From: Coemansia sp. RSA 922
Taxonomy: Eukaryota; Kickxellomycota; Kickxellomycetes; Kickxellales; Kickxellaceae
Assembly (NCBI GenBank): GCA_027577415.1
Contig: JANBQS010000292.1
Span: 1 to 22,408 of the forward strand
Direction of reading: 5' to 3'
Length of the DNA stretch: 22,408 bases
The stretch's first letter is position 1; the number at the start of each line of letters is the position of its first letter. Of the stretch, positions 1 to 8,427 are shown one piece after another. A model generated the notes under the pieces. The model worked only from the letters and a program-made list of their open reading frames with translations. It was not told where the DNA came from and did no database searches. The position numbers and the translations under genes were made by a program.

Positions 1-122
1 CTGTGACAATTAACTGTAGGAGTGCACTTACTGCTCAACCAAAAAATAAAAAGAAATCGTGCTGCAGTTCACTACTACCAATACCACTTTGGCTTGGTGA
101 AGATGACATGTTGGTATATGGG

Positions 123-143
123 CCAAGAATTAACGATTCTTGG
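123..143. repeat. Perfect 8-bp inverted repeat
   Basis: CCAAGAAT at 123-130 is mirrored by ATTCTTGG at 136-143 around a 5-base spacer (taacg). It lies about 175 bp upstream of the TATA box at 316. Dyad symmetry of this size in a promoter fits a dimeric regulator site; which factor is unknown. Confidence 0.6.
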
Positions 144-216
144 GCGGGCGATATGCACACGCTTGGTTGGAGCAATGATCTTGAGCCACGCCGGTTGACT
201 GTGCGGCCGCAGCTTA

Positions 217-236
217 TTGAGCAGTTCTTTGCTCAA
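217..236. repeat. Perfect 7-bp inverted repeat
   Basis: TTGAGCA at 217-223 pairs with TGCTCAA at 230-236 across 6 bases. The spacer contains the start of GTTCTTTG (224-231), an 8-mer that recurs at 277-284 inside the next dyad. Confidence 0.55.
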
Positions 237-264
237 GCAATTTGTGTTTTGCAAAGCACTTGTT

Positions 265-286
265 TACAAAGAACTCGTTCTTTGTA
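265..286. repeat. Perfect 9-bp inverted repeat with CTCG loop
   Basis: TACAAAGAA at 265-273 pairs with TTCTTTGTA at 278-286 around the 4-base loop CTCG. It ends 29 bp before the TATA box at 316. It could be a protein-binding dyad or a short DNA or RNA hairpin. Confidence 0.6.
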
Positions 287-315
287 TGCCAGCGGGCATG
301 TCCAACCTCGCTAGC

Positions 316-323
316 TATAAAAA
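316..323 (+). promoter_or_regulatory. TATA box of the DUF4246 gene
   Basis: TATAAAAA lies 114 bp before the ATG at 437. It is followed by a pyrimidine-rich leader, the arrangement also seen before the genes at 2812 and 11563. Confidence 0.6.
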
Positions 324-436
324 TTTCAAAGCATCCTTCTTTTTCTCCGTAGACATTTTTTCTATTCATATATTCTTTTGCTAGCGTTTTACGAATCTTT
401 TTTTAAAAGGTACCACCCATTTTTCTGACTGCCTGA

Positions 437-2161
437 ATGTTTTCTTCCAACTACAAGCTCTTTCTTGACAAGGTTAGCCGCTTGTATCCTAACAAGGCTC
501 TGTATGAAACTCATAGAGCTGAACCAAAGACCCGCGTAGAGTTGCGCATGATCAAGGCTAGCGCCTTCATTCGCTCAACACCTGAATGGGCCAACCAGGT
601 AAATGATGAGGAAAAGCGCCAAGAGTGGACAACCCAAGTCAAGGACACCTTCAACCTGGCTGACGAGGAGGTCGAATATGTCTTTGAGGAGCTCAAGTAC
701 TATGCTCAGCTAAAGGAGAACGGTGTTAGTGGCGAAGAGCTTGGAGCTATTGACAACTCGTGGACTATCAATGCTGAAAGTGACTGTGAGTTGGCTGAAG
801 AGTTCAAGCGTAATGTTGCGGTACTGGAGAGTGACTTTGTTCTTGATGAATCTACTGAGATAGAGTCTACTTTGTTATCTGGATTCAAGGCACTGGTTGA
901 TCCGTTCTTGTATTTGTTCTCAGGTGACAACTCGCTGCTACTTGACACTCCAGTAGTAACCCCGGAGGCTGCATTGGACGCCAAACTATCCAGAACCAAG
1001 CCTGGGTCACCCAAGGACTGGTCCCAAGCAACTAAGAAGCTTAATGCAATCCTTTCCATCAACAATGGCGCGTTCGATAAGCGTGAAGTAACCGAACTAG
1101 TTCAAGCATGTCATGCAGTTGAGCTTGGTGAAGAGTATGTGTGCTGGCTGCCCACTGACTTTCACATTGACAACGACGGGTCCGTGACCATTCCCTCGTA
1201 CATCAACAATCTGCACCCAGTTCGCTACGCGGCTCTATACCAGACTATTTCCAAGGTATTCGCCAAGTTCATGCCTTTACTAGAGCAAGTGACGACCGAC
1301 ATGGTTCACCCTCGCAGCTTGCGCGCCAAGTTTGACAGAGAGGTGTGCTTTAAGCATGGAGTGGATTTTCCAACCGAGCTAATGCATTATATCTGGGAGG
1401 AGAAACCACTCCCAAGTGGATGGATCGAGAATATGCCTTACATTGAGCCAGTTCCAGGACCATTCAGCCCCCCTGACCGACCAATCAAGTCTTATAGCAT
1501 GCGTGGAATGCCATTACAAGCATCTGTAGAAATTGCTAGCATTAATTTGACCCCCGAGAATCCTGTACATGCAGAGGGTGAGTGGCAGGCGGTGGGTAGG
1601 GCTGAGGAGCGTGTATTTGCTGTTGGTCTCTATTTTTACAATGTTGAGAACATTACCAGCCCCAAGCTAAGGTTCCGCGAGCCAGTAGGTGAAAGAAAGA
1701 TTGTCAACATGGGAGCAAAACTAGAGTTCTGCATTTCTCACAACATCGACGAAGACTATGGAAATGGCTGCTTGTATACACAGGAAATTGGCGAGATCGA
1801 GATTAAGAGTGGCAGTTATATTTGCTATCCAAACTTTTACCAGACAATGATGCCCTCGTTCGAACTAGCGGATCCCACACGGCCTGGACACCTAAAGTAC
1901 ATTGCGTTCTATATTGCCGATCCATCCAGTCGACTGATTTCAACAGCACTTGTTCCGCCACAGCAGCCAAATTGGATCAACACAGGTGGCTCAGAAAGTA
2001 CCATTGAAAGCAATAGCTCTCCTGAAATGTTCAATGCTGCTGAGAAAAGAGACTGTCTTTGGCGCCTACACACAGAGAGCAACAAAGCCGCAGAGGGCAG
2101 ATTTTCAGTTCACATGACGACTAGCAACGGTGAAGAGGAGGACGAGTACATGATTGTCTAA
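437..2161 (+). CDS. DUF4246 family protein, ligand residues apparently lost
   Basis: The 574-residue product matches the fungal DUF4246 family. The N-terminal half (1-235) is helical and acidic. The conserved core runs from a segment reading SYINNLHPVRYAALYQ (about 254-269) through NLTPENP (370-376), a YNVENIT strand (401-407), YPNFYQ (464-469), FELADPTRPGH (475-485) and VPPQQPNW (506-513). The biochemical role of the family is not settled; from memory, members carry a W-H-x-E-G motif, a YQH motif and a GHRK motif, arranged like the iron and 2-oxoglutarate ligands of dioxygenases. Here these read W-Q-A-V-G (383-387), YQT (468-470) and GHLK (484-487), so this copy may be catalytically dead. 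The ATG at 437 is the first in frame and sits 114 bp after a TATA box. There is no intron, signal peptide or membrane segment, so it is likely cytosolic. The family call is firm; loss of activity is inference. Confidence 0.85.
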   Translation: MFSSNYKLFLDKVSRLYPNKALYETHRAEPKTRVELRMIKASAFIRSTPEWANQVNDEEKRQEWTTQVKDTFNLADEEVEYVFEELKYYAQLKENGVSGEELGAIDNSWTINAESDCELAEEFKRNVAVLESDFVLDESTEIESTLLSGFKALVDPFLYLFSGDNSLLLDTPVVTPEAALDAKLSRTKPGSPKDWSQATKKLNAILSINNGAFDKREVTELVQACHAVELGEEYVCWLPTDFHIDNDGSVTIPSYINNLHPVRYAALYQTISKVFAKFMPLLEQVTTDMVHPRSLRAKFDREVCFKHGVDFPTELMHYIWEEKPLPSGWIENMPYIEPVPGPFSPPDRPIKSYSMRGMPLQASVEIASINLTPENPVHAEGEWQAVGRAEERVFAVGLYFYNVENITSPKLRFREPVGERKIVNMGAKLEFCISHNIDEDYGNGCLYTQEIGEIEIKSGSYICYPNFYQTMMPSFELADPTRPGHLKYIAFYIADPSSRLISTALVPPQQPNWINTGGSESTIESNSSPEMFNAAEKRDCLWRLHTESNKAAEGRFSVHMTTSNGEEEDEYMIV

Positions 2162-2811
2162 GTGCATAGAATACAAAAAAGAAAGCATATCTCAAAGGGG
2201 TCTCTCAACATGGGTCAAAGAAAAGAAATATGTCCATGAGCAGGATTGTTCCTTTACTACGTACAAAGTATGCATGCCGCCAGACACAAGCACATATTTT
2301 GCAATACTGACAAAAGAGAATTTATCATGCATGTGTTTTTTTTTTTTTGCTTTGTCTGTAAGATCGCCTGAAGCATGTCTTCTTTTTTTGTTCCTTTGTC
2401 TGTCTCTACCTCTCACCTCTTTGCCTTTATTGTAGCCTTTTGGCTTTTTTTTTGGATGTCTGTATATGCAGACAGTAGTGTGGCGCATAGCCTAACATTC
2501 TTTTTTATTCGGCAACCTAGTCAATACAAAGTCCTCCATTAATTAAAAACTAGATAAAAAAAATTGTATCTGGCCTGTAGGTACACTGCTTACATGCCAG
2601 CCAAAGCAACACAAAGGGCTGGTAGAGCGCTCTAGGAGTGGCCATATATAAAAGCTACTTTCTCCAGCCCTAATTTTTTATTTTTTGCGAGACATATTCT
2701 TTTTCATTACCTTCTTTACACAACCATACACGTTTTTTTTTTTTTCAGTACCCAACCCCCCTACCAACATCCTCCATTTTTTTGCGCCCTCATTTTCCCC
2801 TTTACTTCACC
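2162..2811. promoter_or_regulatory. Intergenic region: 3' end of DUF4246 gene and S28 promoter
   Basis: These 650 bp separate two genes on the same strand. The first half is T-rich, with a 13-T run at 2336-2348, and should hold the 3' untranslated region of the DUF4246 gene. The second half has a TATA box at 2645-2653 and a leader almost free of G, with another 13-T run at 2733-2745 followed by CAG. No credible coding frame with an ATG was found. Confidence 0.5.
2645..2653 (+). promoter_or_regulatory. TATA box of the S28 peptidase gene
   Basis: TATATAAAA stands 158 bp before the ATG at 2812. Transcription would start about 30 bp downstream, within the pyrimidine-rich leader. Confidence 0.65.
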
Positions 2812-4254
2812 ATGGTACGTCTACCGACTATCTTTACAGCGCTAGTGCTATTGCTAGTACCTAGCAATGCCGCCCCCACCAAGCAACATGACGTGGCGTA
2901 CTGGTTCACTCAGCGCGTGGATCACTTTGGCCGTAACAACCAGCTGTGGGAGCAGCAGTACATGGTCAACCACACGTACTACAAGCCAGGTGGACCAATT
3001 TTCATAACTACTCCGGGAGACGGCGCCCTGATCAGCTACCACACTAGCATGACCCATCTGACTAGCCTGGCGCAGGCAAACAACGGCATAGTCGTAGCCA
3101 TCGAGCAGCGCTTCTACGGCAAATCAGCGCCCCTAGCCGACCTCTCAGCTAAAAGTCTAGAGTATATGACGGCGGATAACATGATGGAGGATTTTGCTAT
3201 GTTTATTCGCGTGGCCAAGGAGAATCCATCCAGCGTTTTCCCCATCACTGTGACTCCCGATGCTCAAGTCGTGTTTGCCGGAAGCTCGTTTGCGGCCAAC
3301 GTAGCAGTATGGATGCGGTCTACTTACCCGGACTTGGTTGTCGGCGCATGGGCTTCATCTGCATTTGTGTATAACCGTCTCAACAACTACCAGTTCGAGC
3401 AGAGTTTCGGGTACCAGCTCAATCAGCTGGGCTGTGGCTCGCAGTATGCCCAGGCGGTGCGTGAGCTAGACGATATTTTGCTGTCCAAAGACGCGGCTAA
3501 AATCGACTCGGCGCTAGAGCTGTTTGGATTGCCGCAGCTTTCAGTCGGCGGGTTTGCCAGCGTTGTTTCCGACATGGCAATGTCAGTAGCATCCGACCAA
3601 GTGACAGTCTACGGCAACCCAGCGGTCAAGGCAGTATGCGCACACTTTGACAAGGACACGCCGGTACTCGATTCGTACGCAAATGTCGTCAAAGCAGCAG
3701 TCAAAAGACTCGACTACTCGATGACGGATCTGTCGTCCATGGGCAACCAGAGCCGATCGGCCGAAAAGATTACGCTGAACCAGCCCAATCGCCTAAACTA
3801 CTACATCTCTTGTACGTGGTTTTCAAACTGGATGACGGCAACACCCAAGAACTCGGGACGTGAGTCGTATATTTCCCAGCTCGTGACCCTCGACACATAT
3901 CTTTCCGAGTGCCAGAACAGGTTTGGCAAAGACGTCGACTATATTAGCAACGTCGATGCGTTTAACAGGAAATGGTTCTACCCTCTCCACTCGGCCACCA
4001 ACATATTCTACACCGTCGGATCGCTCGACATTTGGCGCGGAAGCTCCGTCGCACCAGTCACTGGCAACATTATCAATACCAACACCAATTCGCATATCGA
4101 GGTTATCGAGGGCGCCGCACATGCCCAGGATTTTGACATGGAGAGAGTCTCTGACATTCTCAGTGTCAAAAGAGCGCGCCATATTGGAGACAAGCTAGTC
4201 CAGAAATGGTTGGGCCGCAAGAACAGGCACATTCGCCTCGAGCAAGTAGAATAG
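2812..4254 (+). CDS. Secreted serine peptidase, family S28
   Basis: The 480-residue protein belongs to the S28 family (prolylcarboxypeptidase, dipeptidyl peptidase 2 and thymus-specific serine protease type), which removes residues next to proline in acidic or extracellular compartments. The family opening WFTQRVDHFG lies at 31-40, EQRFYGKSAP at 98-107, and the nucleophile elbow GSSF puts the catalytic Ser at 159. The charge-relay Asp is D406 (GSLDIW, where many members have DPW) and the His is H437 (GAAHAQDF). A signal peptide spans about 1-20, cleaved near SNA-A. NHT (53) and NQS (312) are possible glycosylation sites. The frame is open upstream to 2782, but only through TTG; the ATG at 2812 sits in a strong CACCATGG context and starts the signal peptide exactly. 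The stop lies 18 bp from that of MEF2 on the other strand. Exact substrate is unknown. Confidence 0.9.
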   Translation: MVRLPTIFTALVLLLVPSNAAPTKQHDVAYWFTQRVDHFGRNNQLWEQQYMVNHTYYKPGGPIFITTPGDGALISYHTSMTHLTSLAQANNGIVVAIEQRFYGKSAPLADLSAKSLEYMTADNMMEDFAMFIRVAKENPSSVFPITVTPDAQVVFAGSSFAANVAVWMRSTYPDLVVGAWASSAFVYNRLNNYQFEQSFGYQLNQLGCGSQYAQAVRELDDILLSKDAAKIDSALELFGLPQLSVGGFASVVSDMAMSVASDQVTVYGNPAVKAVCAHFDKDTPVLDSYANVVKAAVKRLDYSMTDLSSMGNQSRSAEKITLNQPNRLNYYISCTWFSNWMTATPKNSGRESYISQLVTLDTYLSECQNRFGKDVDYISNVDAFNRKWFYPLHSATNIFYTVGSLDIWRGSSVAPVTGNIINTNTNSHIEVIEGAAHAQDFDMERVSDILSVKRARHIGDKLVQKWLGRKNRHIRLEQVE

Positions 4255-4272
4255 ACACAATTTTCGTATTAC

Positions 4273-6714
4273 CTAGTAATAGCCAAGACTTTCCTTTAAT
4301 ACCAGCTGTTGCTGCTGTGCTGCCATCGGACCAAATCCAATGACCTCCATAGTGAACGTAGCGCTGCCAGCAGTCAGGCTCCTCAGCGACGACGAGTAGC
4401 CAACCATAGTGCTCAAAGGCACTTCAGCGACCAGCACTTTGGTAGCATTAGTCGAGTCCAAGCACTCGGCGTCAGAGTCATCAAGACTTAGAACCCGGCC
4501 CTTGCGCGCGCCATTGAGATCGCTGAGCACAGATCCAATATGCGACTCTGGACACAAGATAGTAGTCTTGGCAATAGGCTCGAGCAACACTGGGTTGCTC
4601 AGCTTCAGCGCCTGGAAGAACGCCTGGCTGGCACACGCGCGATAAGCAGCAGGTGTAGACAAGTCCTCGCCGAAATACTGAACGTCAGTGACGCGGATAG
4701 CCGTGTGAGTGACAGGGAATCCCAGCAACGTGCCGCGGTACAACGCGCTACGAATACCCTCGGTAATCGCCACTAGCACGGCCTCGCGCTGGCTACCAGA
4801 CTCGTCCATCCCAAGCGACTCTGGCACATCGACGTCAACAGAGTTGCTGTCAGCACAGGCATCAGCATCGGCAATCGGCGACACTGTGACGCGCATAGCA
4901 GCCTTCACTGCCTTGTTGGCAATATCCTTGGCGTACACAAACTCTGCCGAAGCCTCTTGGCCAGCCATCTCGCGATAAGACACGCGCATCTGGCCAAACG
5001 AGGCGTTGATCTTCATGTCCTTGAGCATGCGATCGCGGACGACCTCCAGGTGCAGCTCGCCCATGCCGCTGAGCAGCGTCTGCCCGGTCTCCTCATCGTG
5101 AGATATATGCAGAGACGGGTCCTCCAATGTCATATTGGCCAGGGCCTCATTCAGCGGGCGCACGTCTTGAGGCGAGTCGGCTTCAACAGCGCAGAAAAAT
5201 ACCGGCGGAGGCACGTCGATGCCATGCAATTGCAACCCAATCGCCGGCTGCTCCGTAGTGTCGCTGACGCCGGCCATCATCTTGCTGTGCTTCTTACTGC
5301 TGGATTTGCTCGACTTGCTCAGCGACGAGTGCTGCGGGTGGAGCAACGTGTCTCCCGTCTTGGTCTGCTTCAATCCCAGCACTATTCCAATATGTCCACA
5401 TGCGATTGAGGATATTTCCTCGGGAGTATCTGCATACATTTGTAGCAGCTTCGTTGCGCGCTCCTTAACGCCGCCCCTGGTTCCATTGACCAAGGTCATC
5501 CGCGAGTCAAGTGTGCCAGAGTATACTCTGACAAAGACCATGGGTCCGCGCTGCTGGTCGACGATAACCTTGAACGCAAACGCGACAAGCTTTTCGCTGG
5601 GATCCAAATACGCTTGCATACTGTCCTTAGAGTCAGCCTTGGAAAGCCGATCGGGACTGCTGGCAGGCGACAGAGCTAGCGACAATGGTCGGTCGGTCGG
5701 TGCAGGCAGGTAGTCGATAATGGCATCGAGCAATGGCTGCACCCCGATATTACGGAACGACGCGCCAAGCAGTACAGGTGAGGCCTGGGAACTCAGCGTA
5801 GTGCGACGAATGGCCGCGCGCAACTCAGCGGTAGGCAAACGCAAGTGGTCTCCATCTACGTCGTCACCCAAAAAGACATCGACAATGTGCTGGTCGATTT
5901 CCGCCAGGGCCTCCACCAACTGCTCGCGGGCATCGGCAGCCGCTTGGAACGAAGGGCCATTACCTGCGACCAGTTTTTCTCGCCGAACAGTAGCTCCCGT
6001 ACTATCCTTCCTAATATCAAATACGACTCGCTCCATCCCGACGACATCCAGCCAGCTCTCCAACGTCCCGCCCTCCAGCCTCTCGTCACCTGTATACTCT
6101 GGGATCATCAGTACCAAAGGTCGAGCACTCAGTTTGGCCTCAATATCTCTAACTGACTTCCGCCAATTAGCTCCATCCCGATCCATTTTGTTGACAAATA
6201 TGATGCGCGGAATCTGGTATCTAGACGCCTGCGTCCATACCGTTTTGGTCTGCGCCTGGACGCCCGACACTGCATCGATGATAGTTACAGCGCCGTCTAG
6301 AACTCTCATGGCACGCTCTACTTCCACTGTAAAATCAACGTGTCCGGGGGTGTCTATTAAGTGAAGCTGGTGGTCGCGCCAGCCGAATGTGATGGCTGCC
6401 GACTGGATAGTGATACCTCGTTCTCGCTCGGCTGGCAGGTAGTCCATTATTGTGTCGCCGTCGTCGACATCGCCAATACTGCGTGTGAACCCGGCGTAGT
6501 GTAGCATGCGCTCGGTCGTCGTTGTCTTTCCTGCGTCAATGTGTGCTATAATGCCGATATTGCGTACTCGACTCAGCGGATCGACGGCATCTGTGGTGAA
6601 GAGCGCACGGTGTCGCTGTGCACTTATCACTGGACCAAGAGAGGTACGAGTGGTGCGTAGAAAGACCGGAGTATGCAAGTGCTTACCAGCGGCAAGGCAC
6701 CCTCTGAGTATCAT
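4273..6714 (-). CDS. MEF2: Mitochondrial elongation factor G2 (ribosome-releasing factor 2)
   Basis: This 813-residue GTPase is the EF-G paralogue that splits mitochondrial ribosomes together with ribosome recycling factor. After a basic mitochondrial presequence (1 to about 45) come the P-loop AHIDAGKT (57-64), the switch region GDVDDGDTIMDYLPAERERG (81-100), DTPGH (121-125) and NKMD (175-178). The switch wording is typical of the G2 type rather than the translocase G1. Domains II to V follow, with GMGELHLEV near 550-558. A Ser/Lys-rich stretch at about 461-485 and an Asp-rich one near 614-630 look like lineage-specific insertions. The reading frame stays open upstream to 6939 and would add 75 residues with membrane-like stretches, but the ATG at 6714 begins a proper targeting peptide, so I start there. 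It is divergent from RPN11 (271 bp) and convergent with the S28 peptidase (18 bp). Confidence 0.93.
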   Translation of the reverse strand: MILRGCLAAGKHLHTPVFLRTTRTSLGPVISAQRHRALFTTDAVDPLSRVRNIGIIAHIDAGKTTTTERMLHYAGFTRSIGDVDDGDTIMDYLPAERERGITIQSAAITFGWRDHQLHLIDTPGHVDFTVEVERAMRVLDGAVTIIDAVSGVQAQTKTVWTQASRYQIPRIIFVNKMDRDGANWRKSVRDIEAKLSARPLVLMIPEYTGDERLEGGTLESWLDVVGMERVVFDIRKDSTGATVRREKLVAGNGPSFQAAADAREQLVEALAEIDQHIVDVFLGDDVDGDHLRLPTAELRAAIRRTTLSSQASPVLLGASFRNIGVQPLLDAIIDYLPAPTDRPLSLALSPASSPDRLSKADSKDSMQAYLDPSEKLVAFAFKVIVDQQRGPMVFVRVYSGTLDSRMTLVNGTRGGVKERATKLLQMYADTPEEISSIACGHIGIVLGLKQTKTGDTLLHPQHSSLSKSSKSSSKKHSKMMAGVSDTTEQPAIGLQLHGIDVPPPVFFCAVEADSPQDVRPLNEALANMTLEDPSLHISHDEETGQTLLSGMGELHLEVVRDRMLKDMKINASFGQMRVSYREMAGQEASAEFVYAKDIANKAVKAAMRVTVSPIADADACADSNSVDVDVPESLGMDESGSQREAVLVAITEGIRSALYRGTLLGFPVTHTAIRVTDVQYFGEDLSTPAAYRACASQAFFQALKLSNPVLLEPIAKTTILCPESHIGSVLSDLNGARKGRVLSLDDSDAECLDSTNATKVLVAEVPLSTMVGYSSSLRSLTAGSATFTMEVIGFGPMAAQQQQLVLKESLGYY

Positions 6715-6985
6715 TTTACACAACAAGATTAGCAAATAGAAATTTATACAAGAAAAGACAAAAAAGGAAAAACATATGCTTCCTTGATCGATCCATCCAA
6801 GCTTACTAGAAAGCACGAACATGGCTTGATTTATGTGATTTGATTGATTTGTGATTAGCAACGTAAGCACGAAAGTATACGCGCAAGCCAACATTGCAAA
6901 TTGTAACTTTTGTCTCTTTCTAACATTTACTTTATTCATTGTTTTTTCTTCCTCTTCAGGCCTCCCATTTTTTTAATCTCCAAAG
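6715..6985. promoter_or_regulatory. Divergent promoter of MEF2 and RPN11
   Basis: These 271 bp must serve both genes. No clear TATA box was seen. On the RPN11 side there is a good 3' splice-site arrangement: CTAAC at 6920-6924, a pyrimidine run, and CAG at 6957-6959. With GTAAGC at 6863-6868 it would define a 97 bp intron in the 5' untranslated region. Confidence 0.45.
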
Positions 6986-7906
6986 ATGAATCACGCGCAA
7001 TACCTGGGAATGGGCGGAGGCCATGGAGATTTGACTGACAACAAGCTAGCTGACAATTCGGAGACCATCCACATATCGTCACTCGCGCTTTTAAAAATGC
7101 TCAAGCACGGAAGAGCCGGCGTACCCATGGAAGTGATGGGACTTATGCTTGGTGAATTTATCGATGAGTACACTGTCCGCGTTGTCGACGTATTCGCCAT
7201 GCCCCAGTCAGGAACCGGCGTATCAGTTGAAGCCATAGATGAGGCGTATCAGGCAGCGATGATGGAGATGCTCAAACAGACTGGTCGCGCCGAGTCAGTC
7301 GTCGGCTGGTACCACTCCCACCCTGGTTTTGGCTGCTGGCTATCGAACGTCGATATAGGCACGCAGCAGGCCTTTGAGCGCCTAAACAATCGCGCGGTCG
7401 CCGTAGTCATTGACCCAATCCAATCAGTACGCGGTAAAGTAGTCATTGATGCATTCAGACTAATTGAATCGGCTAGCTCAGTGACCGGCGTGGAACCTCG
7501 CCAGTCAACGTCAAACATCGGACAACTGCACAAGCCCTCTATCCAGGCGCTTATCCACGGACTGAACAGACACTATTACTCGATCGCTATTGATTATCGG
7601 AAGAACGAGTTGGAAGAAAAAATGCTCCTCAACTTGCACAAGAAGCAGTGGTCCCATGGCATGACTCTCAACAGCTTTAATGCTCACTGCTCGTCTAACC
7701 AGTTGGCTGTTGGAAAGATGTTGAGACTAGCAGAGTCTTATACAAAGTCCGTCCAGGAAGAACAATCGTTGTCTGCTGACCAGCTCAAGACCCGTCATGT
7801 TGGAAAACAGGACCCTAAGCGTCACTTGGAGTCGACCGTCGAAGAAGTCATGGGTAACAATATTGTCCAGACCCTAGGTACAGCTGTCGACGAGCAAGCC
7901 CTATAA
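6986..7906 (+). CDS. RPN11: 26S proteasome lid deubiquitinase Rpn11 (PSMD14)
   Basis: The product (306 residues, the usual length) is the zinc metalloprotease of the proteasome lid that removes ubiquitin chains from substrates as they enter the core. The MPN+/JAMM domain covers about 27-160. E49 (PMEVMG) and the motif [14 protein letters not shown] at 110-123 supply zinc ligands H110, H112 and D123. The helical C-terminal half, with [18 protein letters not shown] and the ending NIVQTLG near 290-300, matches the part that packs against Rpn8 in the lid. The start at 6986 gives the family's normal glycine-rich N-terminus (GMGGGHG). The gene is intronless in its coding part and converges with the small unnamed gene ending at 8038. 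Confidence 0.97.
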   Translation: MNHAQYLGMGGGHGDLTDNKLADNSETIHISSLALLKMLKHGRAGVPMEVMGLMLGEFIDEYTVRVVDVFAMPQSGTGVSVEAIDEAYQAAMMEMLKQTGRAESVVGWYHSHPGFGCWLSNVDIGTQQAFERLNNRAVAVVIDPIQSVRGKVVIDAFRLIESASSVTGVEPRQSTSNIGQLHKPSIQALIHGLNRHYYSIAIDYRKNELEEKMLLNLHKKQWSHGMTLNSFNAHCSSNQLAVGKMLRLAESYTKSVQEEQSLSADQLKTRHVGKQDPKRHLESTVEEVMGNNIVQTLGTAVDEQAL

Positions 7907-8005
7907 ACACACTAGGGTTTCTTTCTTTCTAATATACTCTTTTTGTTGAACTGACAATATGCTTTTTTTACTTTAAAAAATGAAATGATAGACTTGGTAT
8001 AGTGC

Positions 8006-8011
8006 AATAAA
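8006..8011 (+). terminator. Candidate polyadenylation signal of RPN11
   Basis: AATAAA occurs 100 bp after the RPN11 stop codon, followed by a G-rich run (ggggggaaaa). It lies 27 bp short of the stop codon of the convergent gene at 8038. Confidence 0.5.
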
Positions 8012-8037
8012 GGGGGGAAAAGAGAGAGGAGGGTTGT

Positions 8038-8427
8038 TCATTTGTGCATAGAGAACCGTTGCTCATGAGCCAATTTATCAATAGACAGACGGTCGATACC
8101 AGCCATAAAACGCTCCATATCTGAAGCGCGACGTCCTCCTGTATGATAATCCTGGTTAGCGTACCGCAAGGCACCCATTCTACTGACAGCTGAAACTACC
8201 TCTGCAATCTGCATACTCCGACGCTTAGCTGGAGTCAACTCCACACGTTGCGATACCATGGGTGTAGAGATACGTGCCTGCAAGTCCATAATCTCCTCTA
8301 TATCTCTGGAACAGTACATAGTATTAGAAACTGCCAAAGGTTGTGGACTCAGTAAATAGGCACGAGAGTCGGTTGAAGCGCGTGTATCCATTGACCGTAG
8401 TGACTCGCAGTCATCAAATGAAAACAT
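8038..8427 (-). CDS. Unnamed small protein, paralogue of the 9966-10580 product
   Basis: I do not recognise this 129-residue protein. It starts at an ATG (8427) and is charged, without signal peptide or membrane segment. Residues about 69-126 are predicted to be helical and align with residues about 69-128 of the protein encoded at 9966-10580. Shared points are ANQDY against ANQDF, a following RR pair, and MERFMAGIDRLS against LERVADGLDSLS. Upstream of ANQD, residues such as R68, M71, R82 and R88 are also matched in register. The homology of the two neighbours makes it very likely that both are real genes. The block is Hyp2, dehydrogenase, Hyp1, all on the minus strand. Function unknown; a small helical protein-interaction domain is the most one can say. 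Confidence 0.75.
   Translation of the reverse strand: MFSFDDCESLRSMDTRASTDSRAYLLSPQPLAVSNTMYCSRDIEEIMDLQARISTPMVSQRVELTPAKRRSMQIAEVVSAVSRMGALRYANQDYHTGGRRASDMERFMAGIDRLSIDKLAHEQRFSMHK

Larger units (their letters stand above)
1..436. promoter_or_regulatory. Upstream region of the DUF4246 gene
   Basis: This 436 bp stretch precedes the first gene. It holds three perfect inverted repeats (123-143, 217-236, 265-286), a TATA box at 316-323 and then a T-rich, G-poor leader up to the ATG. A frame open from a GTG at 3 to 314 exists, but it has no ATG start, no recognisable domain, and ends right at the TATA box, so I treat it as chance. The 3' end of an unseen gene to the left could lie in the first 100 bases; nothing identifies it. 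Confidence 0.5.

Noticed and set aside
3..314. 103-codon frame at the left end
   Set aside because: GTG start, no domain, and it spans the dyad cluster upstream of a TATA box.
2624..2640. String ggtagagcgctc resembling a tRNA D-arm
   Set aside because: No matching T-loop, anticodon stem or acceptor stem follows; it lies just before a TATA box.
2733..2748. 13 T followed by CAG, like a 3' splice site in the S28 leader
   Set aside because: No suitable donor lies between the TATA box and this point; pyrimidine-rich leaders are common here.
2782..2811. Longer N-terminus for the S28 peptidase
   Set aside because: It would need a TTG start; the ATG at 2812 has a strong context and begins the signal peptide.
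6715..6939. 75 extra N-terminal residues of MEF2 with hydrophobic segments
   Set aside because: They fill most of the divergent promoter and precede a normal mitochondrial presequence beginning at 6714.
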